From: Hyphomicrobiales bacterium
GTDB taxonomy: Bacteria > Pseudomonadota > Alphaproteobacteria > Rhizobiales > Rhizobiaceae
Direction of reading: 5' to 3'
Length of the DNA: 64,000 nucleotides
NCBI GenBank assembly: GCA_900470155.1
Contig: UBZT01000015.1
Span: 186,001-250,000, forward strand
Under the pieces are notes generated by a model, which was given only the letters and a program-made list of their open reading frames with translations, was not told where the DNA came from and made no database searches. Numbering within the stretch: the first letter of the stretch is position 1; each line of letters starts with the position of its first letter. Of the stretch, positions 14,284 to 22,328 are shown one piece after another. The position numbers were made by a program, and so were the translations under genes.

Positions 14284-16569
14284 TCACGCGCGTCCGCGTA
14301 TCGTGACTGGAACACCCTTGTAGGCGGGAGTCCCGGATTTCCTGTCGTAGTCGGCCAGCGCGATGACCTTATTCATTTCCGGATAGTAGCCGGCCACCGA
14401 GCCGGCCGGAATGTCATAGGCGACGGCCGTGAAGCCGCTCACGGTTCGGGCATTGCTTGCCGAAATCGACTCGATGTCGATAAGGTCGCCGTCGGCCAGG
14501 CCCCGCGCTTCAAGGTCCAGGCGGTTCATGAAGATGACGTCTCGGCGACCGAAAACGCCACGGTAGCGGTCGTCCAATCCGTAGATCGTGGTGTTGTACT
14601 GGTCGTGGCTGCGCAATGTGGTCAAGACCAGAGCGTCATTGTCGCGCAGGCGCGGATCCTCATCGAGGCCGGGTGCGACCAGGAATTCGGCCTTGCCGGA
14701 CGGTGTCTTCCAGATGCGTTCGCAGGCCGGGACACTGAGGCGAAAGCCGCCAGGTGTCTTGATGCGCGTGTTGAAATCCCGGAAGTCGGGGAAAACGATC
14801 TCGATCTTGTCTCGGATCAGTCGGTAGTCGGCAGTCATCGCCTGCCAGTCGATTGCGTATTTGTCGCCGAGCGTCGCTGCGGCGATGCCGGCTATGATCG
14901 CGGGCTCCGACTTCAGCTCATCGCCAGGGGGCTTGAGGAATCCACGCGAGGAATGCACCATCGACATTGAATCCTCGACGGTCACCGACTGTGGACCTGT
15001 CGTCTGCAGGTCCTGATCTGTGCGGCCCAAGACGGGCAGGATAATCGAGGTCTTGGCGATCAGCAGATGCGAGCGGTTGAGCTTGGTCGCCATATGGACG
15101 GCGAGGTCTAGCTGTCGCATGCCTTGGAAGGTTGCCTCGGGATCGGACATGGCAACGGCGAGGTTGCCGCCGAGGCATACCAGCGCTTTCGACCTGCCCT
15201 CGATAATGGCTTCGATCGCCTCGACGGCATTGTGGCCCTTCTCCGCAGGCGGCCGGAAACCGAAAGCCTTTTCCATGCCGTCGAGCAAAGCATCATTCGG
15301 GATTTCTGTGATGCCGACCGTGCGGTCGCCCTGGACGTTGGAATGGCCACGCAGGGGACATATTCCAGCGCCCTGGCGCCCGATATTACCGCGCAGCATC
15401 AGGAAATTGGCGAGCTGCTGGACATTGGCCGTGCCATTGGCGTGCTGGGTAATGCCCATGCCATAACAAAGGATAACGTTCTTTGCCTTGAGATAGACAT
15501 CGACGGCGCTGTCGAGAGCCTCAAGCGTCAAGCCGGATTTCTCGAAGATTTCAGGCCATTCGGTGCGCGCGACATCGGCTTTCAGCGCTTCGAGGCCAAT
15601 CGTGTGGGTGGCGATGAAATCGCGGTCGAGCACGCCCGGTCCGCCGGCGGCGATATCGGCCGCATCCCGTTCGAAGATGCGCTTCATCATGCCCTTGAGC
15701 GCAGCGAGATCGCCACCGGTGCGAACCTGATGATAGGCAGACGCGATCGGGGTCGAGGACAGGGTCGTCATCTCGATCGGGTCCTGCGGGGCGGCGAAGC
15801 GTTCCAGGGCGCGCTCCTTCAGCGGGTTGAACACCACGATTGGCACGCCGCGGCGGGAAGCCTCGTGCAGTGTCGTCATCATGCGCGGATGGTTGGTGCC
15901 GGGGTTGTGGCCGAACGAAAAGATCGCATCGGTGTGGTCGAAATCCTCCAGGGTCACGGTGCCCTTGCCGACGCCGATCGACATCGGCAGGCCGACGCTG
16001 GTAGCCTCGTGGCACATGTTGGAACAATCGGGGAAATTGTTGGTACCGTAGGCGCGGACGAACAGCTGGAAGAGGAACGCCGCCTCGTTGGAAGCGCGAC
16101 CAGACGTATAGAATTCGGCCATGTGCGGGCTCGGCAGGCTATTGAGCCCCGAGGCGATCCGCGCGAATGCCGCATCCCATTCAATCGGAAGATAGCGGTC
16201 GCTGGCATGATCGTAGATCAGCGGATGGGTGAGCCGCCCCTGGTCTTCGAGCTTGTGGTCGCTCCATTGCCAAAGCTCCGCCACGGTATGCTCGGCGAAG
16301 AAATCCGAGCCGGCGCGCTTGGATGTCGATTCCCAGGTGATCGCCTTGGCGCCGTTCTCGCAGAACTCAAATGAGCTCGTATGTTTCGGGTCCGGCCAGG
16401 CGCAGCCGGGGCAATCGAACCCGGAAGGCTGGTTGGCCTTCAACAGTGTCCGCGCACCCTCGGCGATAATCTGCTGGCGCGCCAGCGTCTGTGCGACGGC
16501 CTTGAGCGCCCCCCAGCCGCCGGCGGGTGCCGTATATGTCTCGATACCATCCGGCCGCTTCTTGCTCAT
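14284..16569 (-). CDS. FdhF/YdeP-family molybdopterin oxidoreductase
   Basis: 761 residues; the ATG at 16569 is preferred over one four codons upstream because GGAG lies six bases before it. The N-terminal C-P-G-C-A-W-P with a later Cys suggests an Fe-S site. Molybdopterin-binding segments follow (EFYTSGRASNEAAFLFQLF, NFPDCSNMCHEATSVGL with a candidate Mo-ligand Cys, FSFGHNPGTNHPRMM), then the C-terminal dinucleotide-binding domain (LTTLRSHDQYNTTIYGLDDRYRG). It matches YdeP-type proteins linked to acid resistance in E. coli rather than proven formate dehydrogenases. It diverges from an MFS transporter gene. Substrate unknown. Confidence 0.85.
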   Translation of the reverse strand: MSKKRPDGIETYTAPAGGWGALKAVAQTLARQQIIAEGARTLLKANQPSGFDCPGCAWPDPKHTSSFEFCENGAKAITWESTSKRAGSDFFAEHTVAELWQWSDHKLEDQGRLTHPLIYDHASDRYLPIEWDAAFARIASGLNSLPSPHMAEFYTSGRASNEAAFLFQLFVRAYGTNNFPDCSNMCHEATSVGLPMSIGVGKGTVTLEDFDHTDAIFSFGHNPGTNHPRMMTTLHEASRRGVPIVVFNPLKERALERFAAPQDPIEMTTLSSTPIASAYHQVRTGGDLAALKGMMKRIFERDAADIAAGGPGVLDRDFIATHTIGLEALKADVARTEWPEIFEKSGLTLEALDSAVDVYLKAKNVILCYGMGITQHANGTANVQQLANFLMLRGNIGRQGAGICPLRGHSNVQGDRTVGITEIPNDALLDGMEKAFGFRPPAEKGHNAVEAIEAIIEGRSKALVCLGGNLAVAMSDPEATFQGMRQLDLAVHMATKLNRSHLLIAKTSIILPVLGRTDQDLQTTGPQSVTVEDSMSMVHSSRGFLKPPGDELKSEPAIIAGIAAATLGDKYAIDWQAMTADYRLIRDKIEIVFPDFRDFNTRIKTPGGFRLSVPACERIWKTPSGKAEFLVAPGLDEDPRLRDNDALVLTTLRSHDQYNTTIYGLDDRYRGVFGRRDVIFMNRLDLEARGLADGDLIDIESISASNARTVSGFTAVAYDIPAGSVAGYYPEMNKVIALADYDRKSGTPAYKGVPVTIRGRA

Positions 16570-16726
16570 CACTGTCTCCATCTCAAATGTCGGGAAAACC
16601 TAGCACCTGCTGCACAAGGGCGAACCTAGACCGATGTATAGGTTCGGCTAGACGTCCATTGAATGTCAGGCAAACGTCTCCGAGCCTAGATTGTGCCACG
16701 ATCACATCAGGCAACGGAGCAAGGTA

Positions 16727-17950
16727 ATGGACATGACAGGACCGAGGCAGACGGTTGGGGCGCACGACAAGAGTGGTAGCGATATCGGACAGGGTGCATT
16801 GCTGGCCATGGCCATTGCCGGCGGCATTGCCGTCGCCAACATTTACTACAACCAGCCTATGCTCGGCATTATCGAGGCCGAGTTCCAGCATCAGCCGATC
16901 ACCGGCATGGTGCCAACGGCGACACAACTGGGCTATACGCTGGGGCTCTTCCTGCTCTTGCCGCTGGGTGACCTTGTCAATCGCCGGCGTATGATCATCG
17001 GCCAGTTCGTGGTTCTGGCTGCAGCCTTGGGTTTGGCTGCACTGGCACCGACTGCCTGGATGCTACTTGCAGCCTCTGTCATTGTCGGGGCCTGTTCGAC
17101 TGTTGCTCAGCAGATCGTTCCCTTGGCCGCGTCGCTGGCACCGGCGGAAAAACGCGGCGCTACGATCGGCACTGTCATGGCAGGCGTGCTGTCGGGTATC
17201 CTGTTCAGCCGCACCCTCTCGGGTTTCGTCGGCGAACATGCCGGCTGGCGGGAGATGTTCTGGATCGGCGTGCCGCTTGCCCTTCTGGCGGCGGGTCTGA
17301 TGTTCGCGGTCCTGCCGCATCACCGGCCGACATCAACGCTGCGCTATCATCAGGCCCTGCGTTCTCTCGGTCAGCTCTGGAAACTGCATCCGGCACTCCG
17401 GGCGGCGACCGTCATTCAGGCATTCCTGTTCGCTTCCTTCACGGCCTTCTGGACAATCCTGGCGCTCTATCTCGCAGGACCGAACTTCCAGCTGGGGGCG
17501 GATGTCGCCGGCCTGTTCGGGATTGTCGGTGCGGTCGGCATATTCGCAGCACCGCTCGCCGGCCGGGTCGCGGATAGAAGAGGGCCGCATTTCGTCGTCT
17601 GGTTCGGGGCCGCACTGACCATCGTCGCCTGGCTGATTTTCTGCGCATGGGCATCCATCGTCACTCTGGTCGTCGGCGTCATCGTGCTGGATTTCGGCAT
17701 CCAGAGTGCCCTGATCTCCAACCAGCACATCATCTATGCGCTCGACGCCGATGCGCGCAGCCGCCTCAATACGATTTTCATGACGGGTATGTTTCTCGGC
17801 GGTGCGGCAGGCTCGGCGATGGCGACATTGGCATGGGGCGAGGGCGGCTGGCTGATGGTCAGTGCGCTGGGTGCGGCCCTCGGCATCGCAGCCTTCGCAG
17901 TCAAGTTCGCGCATCATCGGCGGCACAAGCCCGCTGTGGCTAGGCAGTGA
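16727..17950 (+). CDS. MFS transporter
   Basis: 407 residues from the ATG at 16727 (GGAG upstream), with about 12 hydrophobic segments and the MFS loop between segments 2 and 3 (PLGDLVNRRRMI). The first membrane segment carries AIAGGIAVANIYYNQPML, typical of the YgaY/YfmO-like drug-efflux-type MFS branch. It is followed after 10 bp by an FAD monooxygenase gene, so the two form an operon. Export or import of the monooxygenase substrate is possible; direction is not determinable. Confidence 0.88.
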   Translation: MDMTGPRQTVGAHDKSGSDIGQGALLAMAIAGGIAVANIYYNQPMLGIIEAEFQHQPITGMVPTATQLGYTLGLFLLLPLGDLVNRRRMIIGQFVVLAAALGLAALAPTAWMLLAASVIVGACSTVAQQIVPLAASLAPAEKRGATIGTVMAGVLSGILFSRTLSGFVGEHAGWREMFWIGVPLALLAAGLMFAVLPHHRPTSTLRYHQALRSLGQLWKLHPALRAATVIQAFLFASFTAFWTILALYLAGPNFQLGADVAGLFGIVGAVGIFAAPLAGRVADRRGPHFVVWFGAALTIVAWLIFCAWASIVTLVVGVIVLDFGIQSALISNQHIIYALDADARSRLNTIFMTGMFLGGAAGSAMATLAWGEGGWLMVSALGAALGIAAFAVKFAHHRRHKPAVARQ

Positions 17951-17960
17951 GGAGCGACAG

Positions 17961-19076
17961 ATGGAAAAGCTGCGTATCAGGATCGTCGGCGGGTCGCTCG
18001 CCGGTCTCTTTGCCGGCATCTTGCTACAAAATGCCGGCCATGATGTCCGCGTCTACGAGCGCTCGGTGAGTGGTCTTGCCGGCCGGGGCGCAGGCCTGGT
18101 CGGCCAGAGCGACCTGCTGCGCATTCTTCGACTGATAGGATGCGAGTATGTTGCCCATGTCGGCGTGGTCGCCATGGAGCGCATCTATCTCAACCATGAC
18201 GGTAGCATCGCCCAGACTGTCCACATGCCGCAAACTCAGATCTCCTGGGACATCCTGTTTGATACCCTCGCCTGGCGTATCGCCCCTGGCAGCTATGCCC
18301 TTGGCCGGCAGGTCGTGGACGTCGCAGATGGAACGGGCAGCGCCGAGTTGATCTTCACCGATGGCACGCGGGAGACTGCGGATCTCGTCATCGGTGCGGA
18401 CGGTCTCGGCTCTGTCGTGCGCCGGGCGGTTAATCCTGAAGATCATCAGAACCGCTATAGCGGCTATGTCGCCTGGCGCGGATTGATCCCGGAGACGAGC
18501 CTTCCCTTGGATGCGGGGCTGCTGCTGGATCGCTTCGCCTTCTATGTCCAGCCCGGCGTGCATGTGCTCGGCTACCTGGTGCCGGGCTCGAAGGGGGAAA
18601 GGCAAAACGGCAGCCGTCGTTACAACTGGGTCTGGTACCGCAAGGTGCTGCAGAGTGAACTTGCCGGGACATTCACGGATATGGACAACCGCAGACACGC
18701 ATTTTCTCTGCCGCGTGGTGGTTTGTCCGGCGATCGTCTGGAGGCCTTGCGCGACGATGCCCGGCAGATTCTGCCGCTACCGTTTGCGCTGGCGGTCGCG
18801 ACGGAGCCGAGCCCATCGATCCAGGGTATTTTTGACTATGAAGCACCGCGCATGATCGGCCGGTCGATCGCGCTGATCGGCGACGCTGCCTTCGTCGCAC
18901 GACCGCACACGGCCATGGGTGTGTCGAAGGCGGCTGGCGATGTCATGGCCTTGAGCAACTGTCTCGCGCGGGAGGGTGATCTCACCACAGCCTTGCAACG
19001 CTATGAAGCGGATCGCATCGTCGTTGGACGAGACATCGTCGCCTATGGTCTGCACCTGGGCGCATCGGCGCTCTGA
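17961..19076 (+). CDS. FAD-dependent aromatic monooxygenase (2,6-dihydroxypyridine hydroxylase-like)
   Basis: 371 residues from the ATG at 17961 with GAGGAG upstream. The FAD motif is at the N-terminus (IRIVGGSLAGLFAGILLQNAG), the second motif near 155 (ADLVIGADGLGSVVR), and the C-terminal FAD-contact region is IALIGDAAFVARPHTAMGVS. The R-P-H with following K-A-A-x-D is like 2,6-dihydroxypyridine 3-hydroxylases. It should hydroxylate a ring compound using NAD(P)H and oxygen. Co-transcribed with the MFS transporter. Substrate inferred only to class level. Confidence 0.82.
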   Translation: MEKLRIRIVGGSLAGLFAGILLQNAGHDVRVYERSVSGLAGRGAGLVGQSDLLRILRLIGCEYVAHVGVVAMERIYLNHDGSIAQTVHMPQTQISWDILFDTLAWRIAPGSYALGRQVVDVADGTGSAELIFTDGTRETADLVIGADGLGSVVRRAVNPEDHQNRYSGYVAWRGLIPETSLPLDAGLLLDRFAFYVQPGVHVLGYLVPGSKGERQNGSRRYNWVWYRKVLQSELAGTFTDMDNRRHAFSLPRGGLSGDRLEALRDDARQILPLPFALAVATEPSPSIQGIFDYEAPRMIGRSIALIGDAAFVARPHTAMGVSKAAGDVMALSNCLAREGDLTTALQRYEADRIVVGRDIVAYGLHLGASAL

Positions 19077-19109
19077 CTACGAGGCGGATGCCTTGCGTAG
19101 AATGAAAAA

Positions 19110-19136
19110 CGACCCGTCTGCCTTGCCGACGGGTCG
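19110..19136 (-). terminator. Terminator of the kinase-reductase operon
   Basis: Stem CGACCCGTC (19110-19118)/GACGGGTCG (19128-19136) with a 9-base loop. On the minus strand it is followed by TTTTTC, so it terminates transcription coming from 19162. It sits between convergent genes and may also act weakly on the plus strand. Confidence 0.85.
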
Positions 19137-19161
19137 CTCGCATTTGGGGAGGGCGACGCAT

Positions 19162-20835
19162 TTATCGAGGCGTGCTTGCGAAGCTCAGTGCCTGGTGAAT
19201 TTGAGAGACCACGGCAGCGCCTTCGCCGACGGCCGCCGCAACCCTCTTGGTCGATCCGGCACGGACATCGCCGATGGCAAATACGTTCGGCAGGCTGGTT
19301 TCGAGGGGCAGGGGATTGCGGGCAACGCTGCAACGCGTGTCGAAGGATTGCCCTGTCACGATGAAGCCTTTGGCGTCGAGTTGGACGCGGTCGCTGATCC
19401 AGCCGGTATTGGGATCGGCTCCGATGAAGAGGAACAGGTGATGCAGGGGTAACTGCAGTTCGCTGCCGGAAAGCCGATTGCGCACAGTTGCAGATGAAAG
19501 ACCGATTGTGGCGTCGCCGTCGATCGCCTCAACTTCGCAGTTCATATGGAACTCTACATTGGGGAGAGCTTTGATGCGGTCGATCAGATATTGCGACATG
19601 GTCTGCTCCAGCGCTCGCCGGATGACCAGGTTCAGTTTCCTGACCTGTGGCGCCAAAAAGACGATGGCCTGGCCTGCCGAATTGCCGCCACCGACCAGAG
19701 CCACGTCCTCGCCGGCGCAGAGCTTTGCTTCGATCGGCGAGGCCCAGTAGGAGATGCCTTTTCCTTCGAACGTCGCGATGTTGGCGACGTCTGGCCGCCG
19801 GTAGCGCGCGCCGGATGCGACCACGACGCTGCGCGCTTCCACTGTCTTGCCGCCTACGAGGTCAAGCCTGAGGGGCGCGCCCTCTTCCTTTGGCGGGACC
19901 AGGCTGTTGACTTCAACCGGCAGCACCATCTCCGCGCCGAATTTGAGTGCCTGAGTATGGGCGCGGCCGGCCAGGGCCTGGCCGGATATGCCCGTCGGGA
20001 ACCCGAGATAGTTTTCGATGCGTGACGAGGCGCCCGCCTGGCCACCCACGGACCGTTCGTCGATGACGATCACGTCTAAGCCCTCGGATGCGGCATAGAC
20101 CGCGGTGGCCAGTCCCGCAGGCCCGGCGCCAACGACGGCAAGATCGTAAAGTTTGCCAGGGGTAAGATGTGGCGTCATCCCCAGGCACGCTGCGGCTTCA
20201 GCATCGGTCGGGCTCTTCAACACCGCGCCGTTGGGACAGACCATCAGGGGAAGTTCCGACGCAAGAATGCCCAGCCGTTCGATCAGCGCCCGACCTTCTC
20301 CCTCGGCGGTCGCATCGAGCACGATGTATGGGAAGGCACTGCGGGCAAGAAAGCCCTGCAACCGTGAAAGTGCAGCATTGCCCACCGTTCCGATCAGAAC
20401 GGAACCTGAACCGGCATCGATGAGGCCAACGCGGCGTAGGATGAATGCGCGCATGATGGTCTCGCCGACATCTGCGGAGCCAATGACCAGCGCGCGCAAA
20501 TGCGCGGCGTCGAAAGCGATGGCCGTGCAACCTGACGATCCGGCGCGTGCGCCTGCAAGCGTCGGGCGACCCGACAGCTGGTTGACTTCGCCTGACAACT
20601 GGCCGACACCATGGGTGGTGATCGGCGCCTCATGGGACAGACCTTCGTGGCGAAAAACGTCCATGGATCCTTCGAGCACCAGCCAGGCGGGTGCCGCATG
20701 GTCACCCACCTCGTAGACGTATTCACCGGGCGCGAAGCGCTTCGGCTCACCGCTTGAAAAGCGTTTAGCCGTCTCGATCTGATGGGGTGTGAGCACCGGA
20801 AACATCTGGTGCTGACGTGCACTGAGATCTGCCAT
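19162..20835 (-). CDS. Cyclic-nucleotide-binding, thioredoxin-reductase-like flavoprotein
   Basis: 557 residues from the ATG at 20835 (GGAGG six bases upstream). Residues about 10-130 form a cNMP-binding domain (FSSGEPKRFAPGEYVYEVGDHAAPAWLVLEG). About 135-215 is a thioredoxin-like spacer, and from about 230 there is a thioredoxin-reductase fold with FAD (AVVGAGPAGLATAVYAASEG) and NADPH (VALVGGGNSAGQA) motifs and FAIGDVRAGS. The redox C-A-T-C of true TrxR is replaced by W-A-S-P (ISYWASPIEAKLC), so it cannot use the usual disulfide. Last gene of the sensor-kinase operon, next to a UBP-type zinc finger. Partner unknown. Confidence 0.85.
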   Translation of the reverse strand: MADLSARQHQMFPVLTPHQIETAKRFSSGEPKRFAPGEYVYEVGDHAAPAWLVLEGSMDVFRHEGLSHEAPITTHGVGQLSGEVNQLSGRPTLAGARAGSSGCTAIAFDAAHLRALVIGSADVGETIMRAFILRRVGLIDAGSGSVLIGTVGNAALSRLQGFLARSAFPYIVLDATAEGEGRALIERLGILASELPLMVCPNGAVLKSPTDAEAAACLGMTPHLTPGKLYDLAVVGAGPAGLATAVYAASEGLDVIVIDERSVGGQAGASSRIENYLGFPTGISGQALAGRAHTQALKFGAEMVLPVEVNSLVPPKEEGAPLRLDLVGGKTVEARSVVVASGARYRRPDVANIATFEGKGISYWASPIEAKLCAGEDVALVGGGNSAGQAIVFLAPQVRKLNLVIRRALEQTMSQYLIDRIKALPNVEFHMNCEVEAIDGDATIGLSSATVRNRLSGSELQLPLHHLFLFIGADPNTGWISDRVQLDAKGFIVTGQSFDTRCSVARNPLPLETSLPNVFAIGDVRAGSTKRVAAAVGEGAAVVSQIHQALSFASTPR

Positions 20836-20887
20836 CACTTGCCTCCGGTTCGTTAGGTCAATTGTCCAAGCGTTTTAAGACGCGGAT

Positions 20888-21193
20888 TCAGTAATATCGC
20901 GGTATCGGCCCTCGCTGCGGTGTCTGATCCGGCAGGTCCACCATCGTCTCGTCTACATAACACCAGCCCCAGCCTTCCGGTGGGTCATAGCCTTCGATGA
21001 TCGGATGCCGGGTCGTATTGTAATGTGCGGTGGCATGCCGGCCGGGGGACTGATCACAGCAGCCGACATGACCACATTCGCGGCAGAGCCTCAAGTGGAG
21101 CCAGACTTGCCCGGTCTTGAGGCATTCCTCGCAACCAAGCGTGTGTGGCTTGACGGATCTGATCGTCGCTGTGTGGGAGCATCGGTGAGACAT
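20888..21193 (-). CDS. UBP-type zinc-finger protein
   Basis: 101 residues with the zf-UBP pattern: Cys and His near the start, then C-E-E-C, LRLCRECGHVGCCDQSPGRHATAHYNTTRHPIIEG. In eukaryotes the fold binds the ubiquitin C-terminus; in bacteria such small proteins often lie beside, or are fused to, thioredoxin-reductase-like proteins, as here. GGAGAG precedes the ATG. It probably partners the flavoprotein encoded 52 bp downstream. The ligand in bacteria is unknown. Confidence 0.88.
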   Translation of the reverse strand: MSHRCSHTATIRSVKPHTLGCEECLKTGQVWLHLRLCRECGHVGCCDQSPGRHATAHYNTTRHPIIEGYDPPEGWGWCYVDETMVDLPDQTPQRGPIPRYY

Positions 21194-21223
21194 GACTTTC
21201 TCTCCTTCAACGTGTTGAGGTGT

Positions 21224-21604
21224 TCAATGCGTCAGCGCTTTCTCGAGACACTGCACAAGCTGGTTGAAATCGACCGGCTTGCCAAGAAACGCGAATGCAC
21301 CGCCGTCCATGGCTGCCGCCCTCGTTCGTTCGTCTTGATAGGACGTCATGAAGATCATCGGCGGCTTATGGTCAGCCTGCGCATTCAATACGGTCTGCAG
21401 TTCGATGCCGCTCAGGCCCGGCATTTTGACGTCGACCAGAATGCAGTCGATCGCGACGCGATCGCCATCGGCGAGAAAGTCTTCCGCAGACGAATACAGT
21501 CGGCTCTCGTAGCCGCAAGACGAAACGAGATCGTCAAGGGCTTCGCGGATCGACCGATCGTCGTCAACGATGGCTATGACAGGTGTTTTGGACAATGTAC
21601 TCAA
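21224..21604 (-). CDS. Stand-alone response-regulator receiver protein
   Basis: 126 residues, a single receiver domain: acidic pocket IVDDDRSIREAL, phospho-acceptor Asp in CILVDVKMPGLSG, Thr/Ser in FMTSYQDE, and Lys in FLGKPVD. There is no output domain, so it acts by protein contact or as a phosphate sink. The start is a TTG at 21604 with GGCAAGG before it. It is FixJ-like in sequence and lies between the FixJ-type regulator and the zinc-finger gene in the same operon. Confidence 0.88.
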   Translation of the reverse strand: MSTLSKTPVIAIVDDDRSIREALDDLVSSCGYESRLYSSAEDFLADGDRVAIDCILVDVKMPGLSGIELQTVLNAQADHKPPMIFMTSYQDERTRAAAMDGGAFAFLGKPVDFNQLVQCLEKALTH

Positions 21605-21686
21605 GCCTTGCCTGGTGAAGTCAACTGGCCTTGATATACGCCGCTGACACGGAGCCTTGCACCATACAAGGGTCTAGGTTTTGTAT

Positions 21687-22328
21687 TCAAAGCCCCAACA
21701 GTTCGGCCTTGCGCACCAGTTCGGCGACGGAGCGCGCCTCCATCTTGCGCATGACATTGCCGCGATGCAGTTTGACCGTGATTTCACTGATACCGAGATT
21801 GAAGGCGATCTGCTTGTTCATCAGACCTTGGACCACGGCTGCCATCACCTCGTGTTCGCGGCGTGTTAGTGTCTTGGCCAGTTCGGAGACGGCGCCGTTG
21901 GCAGCGGATTGCTGGCGGACTTCGCGGTCTTTCTGGAACGCCACCGCTACCGCGTCGAGGATGTCCTGGTCCCGAAACGGTTTGGCCAGGAAGTCGATGG
22001 CACCGGCTTTCATGGCCCGCACGGTCATCGGAATGTCTCCATGACCGGTCATGAAGATGATCGGCATGCGGTTGCCGAGTTTTTCCAGATGAAGCTGGAA
22101 GTCCAGGCCATTCGCGCCCGGCAGGCGCACATCAAGCAGAATGCAGCCCGGTCGGTCAAGATCGGCATTGTCGAGCAGATCCTGAGGGCTTTCGAAGGAT
22201 TTTGCTTCCGTTCTGGTCGACAGGAACAGATCGACCAGCGCTTCGCGGATCGAAGCGTCATCGTCGACGACATAAACAATGGGTATATCGCCACCCGGCT
22301 TTTTTGCAGACTTTCTGGCATCATTCAT
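21687..22328 (-). CDS. FixJ-type response regulator with LuxR-type HTH
   Basis: 213 residues. Receiver domain about 15-130 (VYVVDDDASIREALVD; Asp in CILLDVRLPGANG; Lys in FLAKPFRDQDILD), and LuxR/FixJ helix-turn-helix about 145-205 (LTRREHEVMAAVVQGLMNKQIAFNLGISEITVKLHRGNVMRKM). The start overlaps the end of the kinase gene by 8 bp, so the pair is almost certainly cognate. Expected to activate promoters when phosphorylated; targets may include this operon. Confidence 0.92.
   Translation of the reverse strand: MNDARKSAKKPGGDIPIVYVVDDDASIREALVDLFLSTRTEAKSFESPQDLLDNADLDRPGCILLDVRLPGANGLDFQLHLEKLGNRMPIIFMTGHGDIPMTVRAMKAGAIDFLAKPFRDQDILDAVAVAFQKDREVRQQSAANGAVSELAKTLTRREHEVMAAVVQGLMNKQIAFNLGISEITVKLHRGNVMRKMEARSVAELVRKAELLGL

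Noticed and set aside
14284-16569. Annotation as a respiratory formate dehydrogenase alpha subunit
   Set aside because: No beta/gamma subunit genes, no selenocysteine or typical FdhF active-site context; the YdeP-type match is better.
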